DNA of 64,000 nucleotides from NCBI GenBank assembly GCA_046346665.1, contig JAXMHQ010000004.1, forward strand, positions 62,001 to 126,000, given 5' to 3'. This stretch comes from JAXMHQ01 sp046346665. Lineage in GTDB: Bacteria > Verrucomicrobiota > Verrucomicrobiia > Limisphaerales > JAXMHQ01. The position numbers and the translations under genes are program-made. The notes beneath the pieces were generated by a model that saw only the letters and a program-made list of their open reading frames with translations, did not search any database and had not been told where the DNA came from. The stretch's first letter is position 1. Each line of letters opens with the position of its first letter. Shown here piece after piece: positions 42,513-52,737 of this stretch.

Positions 42513-43001
42513 GTGAGCCAGCCGCTTTCAGCACTGCAACTCATCGCCCCGGACGTCAAACTGGGCAAAGGGGCGCGTGTCTTCGGATTCACCAATCTCT
42601 ACGGTTGCGAGATCGGGGAGGATTCTAAGGTAGGCACGTTCGTCGAGATCCAAAAAGGAGCGAAGATCGGCCGGCGCTGCAAAATCTCAAGTCACACCTT
42701 CATTTGCGAGGGTGTGACCATCGAGGACGAGGTGTTTGTGGGACACGGGGTGATGTTCACCAACGATCTGTTTCCCCGGGCGACGAATGCGGACGGAAGT
42801 TTGCAGACGGACGCGGATTGGAAGTGCGTGAAGACGCTCGTGAAACGCGGGGCGTCGATCGGGTCGAATGCCACGATTTTATGCGGGATCACGATTGGCG
42901 AGGGGGCGGTGATTGGGGCCGGGAGCGTGGTGACGAAGGATGTGGAGGCGGGGACGATTGTGGCGGGGAATCCGGCGCGGTTTCGGCGGAAGGCCATTTA
43001 A
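42513..43001 (+). CDS. Left-handed beta-helix N-acetyltransferase (WbpD/WlbB-like)
   Basis: The GTG start at 42513 (reads V/M-SQPLSALQLIAPDVKLGKG) gives 162 residues. Hexapeptide repeats include CEIGEDSKVGTFVEIQKGAKIGRRCKISSHTFI and VKRGASIGSNATILCGITIGEGAVIGAGSVVTKDV. It ends AGNPAR, typical of NDP-amino-sugar N-acetyltransferases. GHGVMFTNDLFPRA is the WbpD-type active-site loop. It likely acetylates a 3-amino NDP-sugar for the polysaccharide. A GGAATGC heptamer array begins one base after the stop. Confidence 0.9.
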   Translation: MSQPLSALQLIAPDVKLGKGARVFGFTNLYGCEIGEDSKVGTFVEIQKGAKIGRRCKISSHTFICEGVTIEDEVFVGHGVMFTNDLFPRATNADGSLQTDADWKCVKTLVKRGASIGSNATILCGITIGEGAVIGAGSVVTKDVEAGTIVAGNPARFRRKAI

Positions 43002-43002
43002 G

Positions 43003-43066
43003 TGCGGAATGCGGAATGCGGAATCCTGACGGCACATTCCGCGCTCCGCACTCCGATTTCCGCATT
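43003..43066. repeat. Inverted GCGGAAT heptamer arrays
   Basis: TGCGGAATGCGGAATGCGG at 43003-43021 and the inverse ATTCCGCGCTCCGCACTCC at about 43036-43054, ending TTTCCGCATT. The array starts immediately after the acyltransferase gene. From 43067 to 43336 I see no gene, only a short AATAGCC-like run near 43303-43320. Confidence 0.7.
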
Positions 43067-43336
43067 AAGTTGATCCGGACGGAGATCCTGGGGAGTGGCG
43101 GGCGGAAGGGGCTGTTCCACCCGGAGGTGATCTCGCGTCCGGATCATTAATTCATCGGCAGTTCTGTGGGTGTTGATCAGGTTTTTCTGATGGTATTTGG
43201 AGGTTGAGTCCCCTGCTCTGCCGGGGTGCGGAGGGGAGGCAATGTTGTTGTAAACTGCTTGCGGTGTGAGGCTTCCGGAATTGATCAGGGCTCGACGGAT
43301 AGACGATAGCCAACACACGATAGATCATAAAGGCTG

Positions 43337-43530
43337 AGCCGTCTCTATGCAGTTCAAAATAACTCAAACTCACGCAGAGACGCAGAGGACGCGGAGGGCC
43401 GCAGAGAAATGGGTCAGGCAAATCGCTCACTAATCGGTGACCCCGAAAAAGCCGCCAGTTCTCTGCGAATCTCTGCGCCCTCTGCGCCTCTGCGTTTATC
43501 CCCAGGAAAATCAACTGCATAGAGACGGCT
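43337..43530. mobile_element. 194-bp inverted-repeat element, copy A (MITE-like)
   Basis: It has perfect 18-bp terminal inverted repeats: AGCCGTCTCTATGCAGTT at 43337-43354 and its reverse complement at 43513-43530. Inside are opposed arrays of the ACGCAGAG/ACGCGGAG word (43372-43407 and about 43460-43496) around a unique centre. No ORF or target duplication is seen. An element of identical length with ends of the same AGCCG...CAGTT pattern is at 51020-51213. Confidence 0.65.
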
Positions 43531-43537
43531 AAGGGGG

Positions 43538-43562
43538 ACCGCGATTTTACAATCGCTGCTAC
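43538..43562. repeat. REP-like hairpin (degenerate)
   Basis: ACCGCGATTTTACAATCG begins at 43538 and ends GCTGCTAC. It is an inverted, diverged copy of the GTAGCCGCGATC hairpin. Confidence 0.55.
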
Positions 43563-43621
43563 GGGGGACGCGCGAGATGGGGACGGCGGGGACGCCGTCC
43601 CTCCCAGGGAGTTTGGATGTC

Positions 43622-43819
43622 TCATGGTGCCCTGCCCTGCTTTTTGTGCCGGACCTGGTCGGCCAAGGCCTGGCGGAGGAGTTCGGACCGGGGGACGCCG
43701 AGGCGGCGGGCGGCGCGGTTGATGGCTGAGAACATTGGTCCGGGGATCCAGGCCCCGATGAAGACAGCACGCTTCGTTCGCCCGTTTGCGCGACCAAATG
43801 TCCGGCTTCCTTTTGTCAC
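43622..43819 (-). CDS. Ribbon-helix-helix type small protein
   Basis: The protein has 65 residues. A basic N-terminus (MTKGSRTFGRANGRTKRA) is followed by VFIGAWIPGPMFSAINRAARRLGVPRSELLRQALADQV, which fits a strand followed by two helices of an RHH (CopG-like) DNA-binding fold. It is divergent from a similar protein at 43901, with an 81-base gap. It is probably a transcription or plasmid-type regulator, and the target is unknown. Confidence 0.55.
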   Translation of the reverse strand: MTKGSRTFGRANGRTKRAVFIGAWIPGPMFSAINRAARRLGVPRSELLRQALADQVRHKKQGRAP

Positions 43820-43829
43820 CCAGAGAATG

Positions 43830-43900
43830 ATTCTAACTCAGTTAAACACCTGCGCAAGCTTTTTCTTGAGAAAGTTTCAGGGATTGATACACATTGGATT
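43830..43900 (+). promoter_or_regulatory. Divergent intergenic region with candidate promoter
   Basis: An AT-richer stretch contains TTGAGA (43866-43871) and TACACA 16 bases later (43888-43893), a plausible -35/-10 pair for the 43901 gene. It is also the likely operator for the two RHH proteins. Confidence 0.35.
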
Positions 43901-44200
43901 ATGCCTGGAGTGCGATCCAAAGGCCAAACGATGATCGGTTGCTGGTGCGATTCCGGTTTTCTGGCGAAAATCGACCGCGCCCGCCGGTCGCTCACCCGCA
44001 GTCAATTCTGCCGCGAAGCCCTTGCGGCCAAGCTTCGCTCACTCGGTATCGAGGTGTCTGACGCGGAAATTGCCTCCCCGGATCGTGTCGGCAAGGGCGG
44101 CCGGCCGCGGACGCAGTACCGGATCCAGTCGCAGAACGCGCATTTGAATGAGAGCGGGGATCGGGCGAAAAGCAGGAAGACGGGGAGGAAGAAGAAGTAA
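43901..44200 (+). CDS. Ribbon-helix-helix type small protein with basic tail
   Basis: The protein has 99 residues. An ATG at 43931 preceded by AAAGG is an alternative start. MIGCWCDSGFLAKIDRARRSLTRSQFCREALAAKLRSLGIEV reads as an RHH fold. The tail is strongly basic (RAKSRKTGRKKK). Its layout matches the divergent 43622-43819 protein, and the two may regulate each other or their shared gap. Confidence 0.6.
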   Translation: MPGVRSKGQTMIGCWCDSGFLAKIDRARRSLTRSQFCREALAAKLRSLGIEVSDAEIASPDRVGKGGRPRTQYRIQSQNAHLNESGDRAKSRKTGRKKK

Positions 44201-44225
44201 GGCGCGGTGGGATGGGGTGAATCGG

Positions 44226-44275
44226 CAGTCATCGGTGATCAGTCATCGGTGATCAGTTATCAGTCATCGGTGAAC
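44226..44275. repeat. CAGTCAT/CGGTGAT heptamer array
   Basis: Seven consecutive 7-base units alternate CAGTCAT and CGGTGAT with one CAGTTAT. It lies between the RHH gene and the lipoprotein gene. Confidence 0.75.
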
Positions 44276-44350
44276 GGGACTTGGGTGGTTGATTTTTCTC
44301 GCGAGGCGGTGTTCGACTTGGATACCCTGCCCTCACAAAGAATCGAATCT

Positions 44351-44905
44351 ATGAAAACCTTCCTGACTTCTCTTTTGCTCGCCGCGGGTTTCTTGTTTCA
44401 AGGTTGTGAATCGACGCCGACGCGGGTGGCGTCGGGGCCGATTCGGGGTGAGACGTTTAATTTCGTGACGCCTACGGCGAACCGGGTGGCGGAGTATGCG
44501 GAGAAGCGGGCGGAGATCAACCAACTGATCCAGTCGGCGATTGTGACGAACCTGACGTCGAAAGGGTTGGGTTACGTGGCCTCGGACGGCCAGGTGAGCG
44601 TGGGTTACCTGTTGATTTTGGGGAACAACGTCACGACGGGGATGGTGAGCGATTACTTTGAGAATCGGGACGAGGCGAAGGCTTTGGAGTCGGTGGCGCA
44701 CGCAGCATATACGAGTCCGACGAACGAATTCTCGTTCCAGGCGGGGACGCTGGTGATTGATATCCGGGACAACCGGACCTACAAGCTGTTGAGCCGTGGA
44801 TATGCGACGCGGCGGTTGTTGAAGGATCCGTCGCCGGAGGTGCGGGCGTCGCGGATCCAGGAAGTGGTGAACGAGATCCTGGCGGATGTGAAGGTGGAGA
44901 AATAG
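44351..44905 (+). CDS. Small lipoprotein, DUF4136-like
   Basis: The start at 44351 (MKTFLTSLLLAAGFLFQGC) gives 184 residues with a lipobox FQGC (Cys at about 19). LIQSAIVTNLTSKGLGYVASDGQVSVGYLLILG, then TLVIDIRDNRTYKLLSRGYATRRLL, fit the DUF4136 pattern. Its function is unknown. It precedes the hybrid kinase by about 80 bases on the same strand and could be co-transcribed. Confidence 0.65.
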   Translation: MKTFLTSLLLAAGFLFQGCESTPTRVASGPIRGETFNFVTPTANRVAEYAEKRAEINQLIQSAIVTNLTSKGLGYVASDGQVSVGYLLILGNNVTTGMVSDYFENRDEAKALESVAHAAYTSPTNEFSFQAGTLVIDIRDNRTYKLLSRGYATRRLLKDPSPEVRASRIQEVVNEILADVKVEK

Positions 44906-44988
44906 GGCGGGCATGAAGCGTGGAAATCCAGGCCGGGGTTGGGTGAGGCTGCAGGGTGCGGCGGTGAGAGCGGTTGGAAAGGGAGCGC

Positions 44989-45746
<758 letters not shown>

Positions 45747-45750
<4 letters not shown>

Positions 45751-48700
45751 GCAAGACGGGCCGGATTTTGGTCCACCCGGTCGAGAGCCTGATGTTGAGG
45801 AAGGGATATGAGGGCGCGGAGGTGAAGAGCCGTCCGGGGGGCGAGGCGATTGTGTCGAGGCCGGAGGGGTTTGAGGATGTGATGCTGGACGGCAAGGAGC
45901 GGCGGGTATTCTGGGCGACGTCCCCGCTGACGGGGTGGAAGGTGGTTTTGAACATCCAGGAGAACTCGGTGCTGGCGCCGGTGAGGGAGCTGACGATTCG
46001 TTCCTCCCTGATTGGGTTTGGGGGGTTGGTGGGGATGATCCTGGTGGTGACGTTGATCGCGCGGCGGCTGGGGCAGCCGCTGCGGAGCCTGACGCGGACC
46101 GCGACGGCGATTGAGCAGGGCAGCTTTGAAACAGCGATGCTGGAGGATGTGCCGCAGCGCACGGACGAGCTGGGCGAACTGGCGCGGGGGTTTGAGAAGA
46201 TGGCGCTGAAGATCCAGGAGCGCGAGAACAGCCTTGCGGAGCTGAACCAGAACCTGGAGAAGACGGTTCACGAACGCACGGCGGAGCTGACGGCCCGCGC
46301 GGCGCAATTGGAGGCGCTCACGCGCGAGTCCCAGGAGCGGGTGACGATTGAATCCGGGTTGTCCAGGCTGAATTCGAACCTGCGCGGCAACCTGACGGCG
46401 GTGCAGGTAGCCGAGCGGGCGTTGTCGGGGGCGATTGAATTTCTTGGGGCGCCGATGGGCGGACTGTTTGTGGCCGGCAAGGACAAAGCGTTCCACCGTC
46501 TGGCGGCGCACGCCTACCCGGAAGTCGGGCCGTCGCAGAGCTTTCAGCCCGGCAGCGGAATTGTCGGGCAGGCGGCAGTGTCGAAGAAACCCGTGATCAC
46601 GGAGGCGGACGGGGAGTCTTTGCGGGTGCAGTTTGGATTTGGATCGATTTGTCCGACGCAGGTTGCCTGTTTTCCGTTGCTGGTCGGGGAGACGGCGGTG
46701 GGGGTGCTGGAGATCTGCCTGTTGAAGCCCCTGACAGCGACCCAGTCGGCGTGGCTGGAGAAGGCGACCGAGACGATGGCGAATGCGCTGCGATTTGCGT
46801 TGGAGAGCGAGGAGCGGCGGCAGGCGGAGGAGCAGAACCGGCTGATTCTTGAATCGACGACGGAGGGCATGTTTGGGACCGACACTGAGGGGCGGATCAC
46901 GTTTGTGAACCCGGCCGCGTGCCAGATGCTGGGGTTCACCGCCGAGGAACTGATTGGCAAGCCGAGCCATGCCTCGTTCCATCATCATCGCCCGGACGGC
47001 AGCGAATACCCGAGCGAAGAGTGCCCGATGTATGCGGCCTATAAACACGGCAAAGCGAGCCGGATCGACGACGAATTGCTTTGGCGGAAGGATGGCGCGG
47101 GGGTGCCGGTGGAGTATGGGGCGACGCCAATATTGAAGGACAACCAGATCATCGGGTCGGTGGTGAGTTTCACGGATATAACGCAGCGCAAACGCGCGGA
47201 GCAGGAGCTTCTCGAGGCGAAGGGCCGGGCTGAGGAAGCGACGCAGATGAAGTCGATGTTCCTGGCGAACATGAGCCACGAGATCCGGACGCCGATGAAC
47301 GCGATCATCGGACTTTCGCACCTGGCACTGAAGACGCCCTTGAATCCGAAGCAGCGGGATTATGTCTCCAAGGTTCACAACGCGGGCACCTCGCTGCTGG
47401 CAATCATCAACGACATTTTGGATTTCTCGAAGATCGAAGCGGGCAAGCTGGACCTGGAAAGCACGGATTTCCGGCTGGACGAGGTGATCACGTCCGTGAC
47501 GACGCTGACGGCGCAGAAGGCGCACGAGAAGGGGTTGGAATTCCTGGCGCACGTGGCGCCGGGGATCCCGGAGTCGCTGCGCGGCGACCCGCTGCGGCTG
47601 GGCCAGATCCTGACGAATTTTGTGAACAACGCGGTAAAGTTCACGGAGAAAGGTGAGATCCGGCTGACGATCGAACTGGTGCAGCGGACGGGGGAAAAGG
47701 TGCAGTTGAAGTTCGCGGTGAAGGACACGGGGATCGGGATGACGCCGGAGCAATCGGCGAAGTTGTTTCAGCCGTTTACGCAGGCGGACATGAGCACGAC
47801 GCGGAAGCATGGCGGGACGGGGCTGGGGCTGACGATTTGCCGGCGGCTGGTGGATTTGATGGGGGGCAAGATCTGGCTCGAGAGCAAGCCCGGAGAAGGC
47901 AGCGCGTTTTTCTTCACGGCCTGGCTAGGCGTGGGCGAGGCGGTGACCGGCGGAAAGACCGTGCCGGAACGGCTGTCGCGGCTGCGGGTGCTGGTGGTGG
48001 ATGACAATCCGACGGCGCGGGAGATTTTGCAGGAACCGCTGAGCGGGATTGCGTTGAAGGTGGACACGGCGGCGAACGGGAAAGAGGCGATCGCGGCCGT
48101 GGAGCAGCAGGATGGATCCGAGCCGTATGACGTGGTGTTCATGGACTGGCGGATGCCGGGTCTGGACGGGTTGCAGGCGAGCCGGCACATCAAGAGCAAC
48201 GAGCGCTTGAAACATCCGCCCGCGATCGTGCTGGTGACGGCGTTCGGACGCGAGGAAGTGCGCGAGGAAGCGGAGCGGATCGAGCTCGACGGGTTCCTCG
48301 TGAAACCGGTGACCAAGTCGATGATTGTCGACACGCTCGTGAATGTGTTCGCGGAATCCACGGCGGACTTGTCGGGCGCCGGCGATCATGGGCAGAAGGT
48401 GGACCTGACGGGGATGCGTATTCTCCTGACGGAAGACAACGAGATCAACCAGCAGATTGCGGTGGAGTTGCTGGAGAGCGCGGGCGCGAAGGTCAGCATC
48501 GCGAACAACGGACTGGAGGCGGTGAACGCGGTGACGTCGGCCCCGGGGGCGTTTGACGTGGTGCTGATGGATTTGCAGATGCCGGAGATGGACGGTTACC
48601 AGGCGACGGCGAAGATCAGGGCCGATGAGCGGTTTAAGTCACTGCCGATGATTGCGATGACCGCGCATGCGACGGTCGAGGAGCGTCAGCGCTGCCTGGC

Positions 48701-49424
48701 GGCGGGGATGAACGATCACATTTCGAAGCCGATCGATCCGGACAATTTATATCAGACGATAGCGAAGTTTTATCGGGTCGGGGCGGGCTCCCCTGCCCTG
48801 GCGGCGCCGGCGCCCGCCGCGACCGCGGGGGCGGATTCGTTTGACGGGATTCAGGGGCTGGATTCGGTCGACGGACTGAAGCGAGTGGCGGGAAACCGGG
48901 GATTGTATGCGCGGCTGGTCCGGCAATTTGCCGAGCAGCAGGCGACGATGCCAGCCCAGGTTCAGCAGGCGCTGGCGGCGGGAGATGCCGTGCTGGCGGA
49001 GCGGCTGGCGCATACGTTGAAAGGCGTCGCTGGAAATATCGGCGCGCGCACTGTGCATGCGGCCGCGGCGGAACTGGAGAAGGCCATTCGATCGAAACTG
49101 GAGCCCGGAGCGGTGGAATCGGCCCGGCAAGCGTTGATCCGGGAACTGGAACCGCTGCTGGCGCAACTGAACCGGGTTGTGCAGGCGAACATTGAATCGG
49201 CGCCGGAGACAGTCCCCGTGGCGGTGGCGGATCCGGAGGCGGTGCAGGCTGCCGCGTCGGAACTGGCGAGGTTGCTGGCCGAGGCCGATCCGGGCGCGGC
49301 GGAATTTGCCGGGAAAAACCGAAACACGCTGCAGGGGGTGCTGCGCGGCGGCACCTGGACGGAGTTTCTCAAATTGATTGAGGATTACCGTTTCGACGAA
49401 GCCCGGGCCCTGTTGAATACATGA
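45747..49424 (+). CDS. Hybrid sensor histidine kinase (HAMP-GAF-PAS-HisKA-HATPase-REC-REC-HPT), main fragment
   Basis: The fragment has 1225 residues. The apparent GTG start is internal, because the frame is open upstream through EYAFL. The end of the Cache domain and a membrane helix (about 85-107) are followed by HAMP and coiled coil (about 108-205), GAF (about 215-360) and PAS (about 370-480, STTEGMFGTDTEGRITFVN). HisKA has SHEIRTPMNAI, and HATPase has NFVNNAVKF, DTGIGM and GGTGLGLTIC. REC1 is LVVDDNPTA...VFMDWRMPG and REC2 is LLTEDNEIN...VLMDLQMPEMDG. HPT has the phospho-His in AERLAHTLKGVAGN. It is a BarA-like phosphorelay. The stop overlaps the next gene by 4 bases. Confidence 0.93.
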
Positions 49425-50572
49425 AAAAGCTATCCGACTGCAGGGTTTTGATCGTAGACGATGCCAAGGCGAACCTGGACATTTTGGTGGAGGGTTTGAA
49501 GGGCGATCACAAGTTGAGCCTGGCGATGAGCGGCGAGCAGGCGTTGCAACTGGCGACGCGGACCCCGCCGGACCTGGTGTTGCTGGACATTGTCATGCCG
49601 GGGCTGGACGGTTACGAAGTGTGCCGGCGGCTGCGGCAAAATCCGGCCACGGCCGAGGTGCCGATCATGTTTTTGTCGTCGCTGGAGGAGGTGCAGAACA
49701 AGACGCGCGGATTCGAGGCGGGGGCGAATGATTATCTGACCAAGCCTTTCGAAATGCTGGAGGTGAAGGCGCGGGTGCATTCGCTGTTGAAGGCGAAAGC
49801 TTACAGCGACGCGGCGAAGGAGCAGATTGCGAGCGAACTCCGGGTGGCTCGCGAGATCCAAATGGGCATGTTGCCGCATGATTTTGCGGCCCTGGAAGCG
49901 GCGTACGGGATCGGGTTCAGCGCGCTGCTGGAGCCGGCGCAGGAGGTCGGCGGGGATCTTTACGGCGCGTTCGCCGCGGGGCCGGAGCGGCTGGTCATTT
50001 TTCTGGGAGACGTTTCCGGCAAGGGGATTCCGGCGTCTCTGTTCATGGTGCGGGCGGTGAGCCTGGCGCGGCTGCTGGCGCGGGATGTGGTGGAGCCGGA
50101 GCGGATTCTGGCGCGGCTGAACGACGAGTTGTCGGCGGACAATCCGTCGAGCATGTTTGTGACGTTTTTGTGCGCGGTCTGGGAGCCGGCGGCGCGCAAG
50201 CTGACCCTGGCGAACGCGGGACATTGCAAGCCGGTGCTGATTCCGGCGCGGGGGGCGCCGAGCTGGGCGGTGGCGGAGCTGGGAACTGCGCTGGGGTTTG
50301 AGCCGGGACTGGAATTCACGCGAACGGAGCTGACGTTGCAGCCGGGTGACGCGATGGTTTTTTACACGGACGGCGTGAGCGAGGCGTTCAATCCGGGCGA
50401 AGAATGTTACGGCACGGACCGATTGCTGGCGGATGCGGCGCAGTTTGCGGGTAAGCCGGCGGAGGCGATTGCGACGGGGGTGTTGAAGCAGGTCCGGGCG
50501 TTTGCGGGAACGGCGAAGCAGAGCGACGACATTGCGGTCCTGGCGTTGACCTGCGGGAAGGCGGGATCATGA
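49421..50572 (+). CDS. Response regulator fused to PP2C-type (RsbU/SpoIIE) phosphatase
   Basis: The protein has 383 residues. The receiver at about 5-125 has IVDDAKAN, phospho-Asp in LVLLDIVMPGLDG and Lys in YLTKPFEML. A helical linker is followed by a PPM phosphatase at about 145-380: VAREIQMGMLPHDF, QEVGGDLYGAF, LGDVSGKGIPASLFM, LANAGHCKP, FYTDGVSEAFNP and SDDIAVLAL. It is coupled by ATGA overlaps to the hybrid kinase and to the RsbW-like gene. The phosphorelay probably switches the phosphatase, which then dephosphorylates an anti-sigma antagonist not found in this window. Confidence 0.95.
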   Translation: MKKLSDCRVLIVDDAKANLDILVEGLKGDHKLSLAMSGEQALQLATRTPPDLVLLDIVMPGLDGYEVCRRLRQNPATAEVPIMFLSSLEEVQNKTRGFEAGANDYLTKPFEMLEVKARVHSLLKAKAYSDAAKEQIASELRVAREIQMGMLPHDFAALEAAYGIGFSALLEPAQEVGGDLYGAFAAGPERLVIFLGDVSGKGIPASLFMVRAVSLARLLARDVVEPERILARLNDELSADNPSSMFVTFLCAVWEPAARKLTLANAGHCKPVLIPARGAPSWAVAELGTALGFEPGLEFTRTELTLQPGDAMVFYTDGVSEAFNPGEECYGTDRLLADAAQFAGKPAEAIATGVLKQVRAFAGTAKQSDDIAVLALTCGKAGS

Positions 50573-50976
50573 AGCTGGAGCTGAACGGGACGCCGGAGGA
50601 AGTGATGCGGGCGGTGGAGACGATGCAGGAATTTGCGCGCGGCGAGGGTGTGCCGGAGAAGATGCTCTTTGGCCTGGCGCTGGCGCTCGAGGAGTGCGGG
50701 TCGAACGTGGTGAACCACGCCTTGCGGCGGGACGCGGGCCGCAAGTTCCGGGTCGATTTTGAGCGGCGCGGCGATGAGTTCGTAATCGAGTTGCGGGACG
50801 ACGGGCCGGCGTTTGATCCGACCGCGGTAGCGATGAGGCCGATGGTTGCGGAGGATGATTTGCCTCCGGGCGGCTGGGGAATTCCACTGGTGCGGCGGTA
50901 TATCGAGGAGATTCGTTACAGGCGCGAGGGTGAAGAGAACGTTTTGGAATTGCGGAAGCGGCTTGACGCGGCTTGA
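50569..50976 (+). CDS. RsbW-like anti-sigma factor serine kinase (HATPase_c)
   Basis: The protein has 135 residues. GHKL ATPase motifs are N-box LALEECGSNVVNHALRR, G1 LRDDGPAFDP and G2 GGWGIPLVRRYIEEIRY. Such proteins bind a sigma factor or phosphorylate a STAS antagonist. It overlaps the phosphatase gene (ATGA). No STAS-domain antagonist or sigma factor is adjacent, so the partner lies elsewhere. Word-repeat DNA starts right after the stop. Confidence 0.93.
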   Translation: MKLELNGTPEEVMRAVETMQEFARGEGVPEKMLFGLALALEECGSNVVNHALRRDAGRKFRVDFERRGDEFVIELRDDGPAFDPTAVAMRPMVAEDDLPPGGWGIPLVRRYIEEIRYRREGEENVLELRKRLDAA

Positions 50977-51019
50977 CGCGAATTCTCACGAATTTGTTCC
51001 ACCGTAAATCAGCTCGCTT

Positions 51020-51213
51020 AGCCGGAACGATTCAGTTGAAAAGGCTTTTAACCACGGATAGACACGGATGGACACGGATAAAAAACAGCCGCACTCCTAG
51101 AATCAAACGCAAACCAAACGGTGAATTGAAAGCACCCACGGAAATTGGCTTTCACCATTCTGTATCCGTGTGAATCCGTGTTCATCCGTGGTTTAAACTG
51201 AATCGTTCCGGCT
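51020..51213. mobile_element. 194-bp inverted-repeat element, copy B (MITE-like)
   Basis: It has perfect 18-bp terminal inverted repeats: AGCCGGAACGATTCAGTT at 51020-51037 and its reverse complement at 51196-51213. Inside are opposed arrays of the ACACGGAT word (51050-51081 and 51162-51194) around a unique centre. Length and layout equal copy A at 43337-43530, though the inner words differ. No ORF is present. About 220 bases after it, up to 51432, hold no gene I can support. Confidence 0.65.
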
Positions 51214-51432
51214 GAGTCACACAACAGGGAGAATTGAGGGCACTGCCGCCGGGAACTTTCAACCCGCGTTTCTGTCCAAACCCTTGCTTTGAGGTTCGCG
51301 GTCGGGTTCCATAATGGGACACTTTTGCGGGGAGTCTCCGAGCATCCTTTGTTCCTTGTCGCAGCCTCATGATCCACAGCGGGTTTGGCCTTGGTCCTGC
51401 TCATTTCCGGGTGACCTGATTCTGAGATCCTT

Positions 51433-52710
51433 ATGAGTTACCTGGAAATGATTCGTTTGACGTCCGGGCTGTTGCAGTTCGGAGTGGCGTGCTATGCGTT
51501 GCGATTGGGGCGCAAGTTCAACACCGCCAAGCTGGGCTGGGTGTTGTTCACGGGTCTAACCATCCTCGCCCTGCTCTACGTGCTGGCCCCGTTCAACCCG
51601 TTCCGCGGCACCATCCAGGCCGCGTTGAAGGTGGACATCATTTACGGTCTGATTTCGGTGATGATCATTGCCGGCATGGCGCAGATGGATTTCCGGTGGC
51701 GAAAGCGGCAGCAGACGCTCCGGGCCGAGCAGCAGACCCAATCGGAATGGGCGTCGCAGGTGGAGTACAAGATCACCGAACTGGGCCGTCAGAACGAGGA
51801 ATCGAAGCAGATTGCCGCGCGGCTGCAGGCGGAACTGGTGCAGGCAAAGCAGGAGCATGATCAAGCTTTGGCGCAATCGCAGGAGCAGGCCCGGGTGCAG
51901 TCGGAGAAGCTGACCCAGGAGACCCAGGCCCAGGCGGCCGAGTTCAACCGTGCCGCCGCTGAACAGCGCGATGCGATCGCGCGGCTGGAGGCCGAGGTTG
52001 TGGAACAAAAGCAAGCCGTTGAGCAGGCGCAGGCGCAGGCGCGGTTTGAGGCCGAGGAATCGGAGAAGATTTTCCAGGGCCTGCTGGTTGCAGCGCGGCG
52101 TGCCGGCATGACGGAAGTGGCGGCGGAAGTTGCGCGCAAGCTGGAAGCTTTGAATGACGAATTGAACGCGCTGGATCGACTGGCAAATCACCTCAGCCGC
52201 TCGAGCATGGTGCCGATCACGCGCGTGACCCGGATGATGCGCGAGACGGGCAAGAAACCCGTGCTCCGGTCCCGCATGCGCACCGTGCGCGCCAAACAAC
52301 TTCCCGACCGGCTGGCCAAGTTGACGGGGCATCTGCAGAACGAGCAATCGCTCGTGCTGCGGCGAATTGATTTTCTGCGGACGGCGGTGGAGAAACTGCA
52401 GGCGGCAATCGCACCGTTTGAACCCAGCGCAGCCCAGCCGGAGAATGTCAGCACGGAACCCGTTGTGGAATTGAACGCCGATTTGCTTGGCGCGCCGCCG
52501 TCTGAAATGGCGCCTGCGACCATGCCGGATTACAACATTCAGTCGGAGCAGACCGAGACGGGCACGCTGGCGCCTGAGCCGGTGGCGATGGAATCCGCTC
52601 CGGCGGAGGAAGCGCCGGCCGTTGAAGCCGAACCCGTCGAGATCGCGCCGTTGCGCATGGTGCAATCGGGCGAATCGCCGGAAACGTCCACGACATCGGA
52701 GAGCGTGTAG
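51433..52710 (+). CDS. Membrane protein with long coiled coil, function unknown
   Basis: The protein has 425 residues. Three N-terminal hydrophobic helices (about 7-24, 34-54 and 66-83) are followed by a long Glu/Gln/Ala-rich coiled coil at about 88-245 (QSQEQARVQSEKLTQETQAQ). A more globular part covers about 245-330 (LDRLANHLSRSSMVPITRVTRMMRETG). An acidic Pro/Ala-rich tail ends the protein. It is not recognised as a named family. The topology suggests a membrane-anchored cytoplasmic scaffold. Confidence 0.75.
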   Translation: MSYLEMIRLTSGLLQFGVACYALRLGRKFNTAKLGWVLFTGLTILALLYVLAPFNPFRGTIQAALKVDIIYGLISVMIIAGMAQMDFRWRKRQQTLRAEQQTQSEWASQVEYKITELGRQNEESKQIAARLQAELVQAKQEHDQALAQSQEQARVQSEKLTQETQAQAAEFNRAAAEQRDAIARLEAEVVEQKQAVEQAQAQARFEAEESEKIFQGLLVAARRAGMTEVAAEVARKLEALNDELNALDRLANHLSRSSMVPITRVTRMMRETGKKPVLRSRMRTVRAKQLPDRLAKLTGHLQNEQSLVLRRIDFLRTAVEKLQAAIAPFEPSAAQPENVSTEPVVELNADLLGAPPSEMAPATMPDYNIQSEQTETGTLAPEPVAMESAPAEEAPAVEAEPVEIAPLRMVQSGESPETSTTSESV

Positions 52711-52737
52711 CTCCTTCCGCAAGGCACGCGCCAAAGC

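Noticed and set aside
44226..44275. CRISPR-like direct repeats
   Set aside because: Units are 7 bases, contiguous and without spacers; no cas genes are present. None of the other word arrays has regular spacers either.
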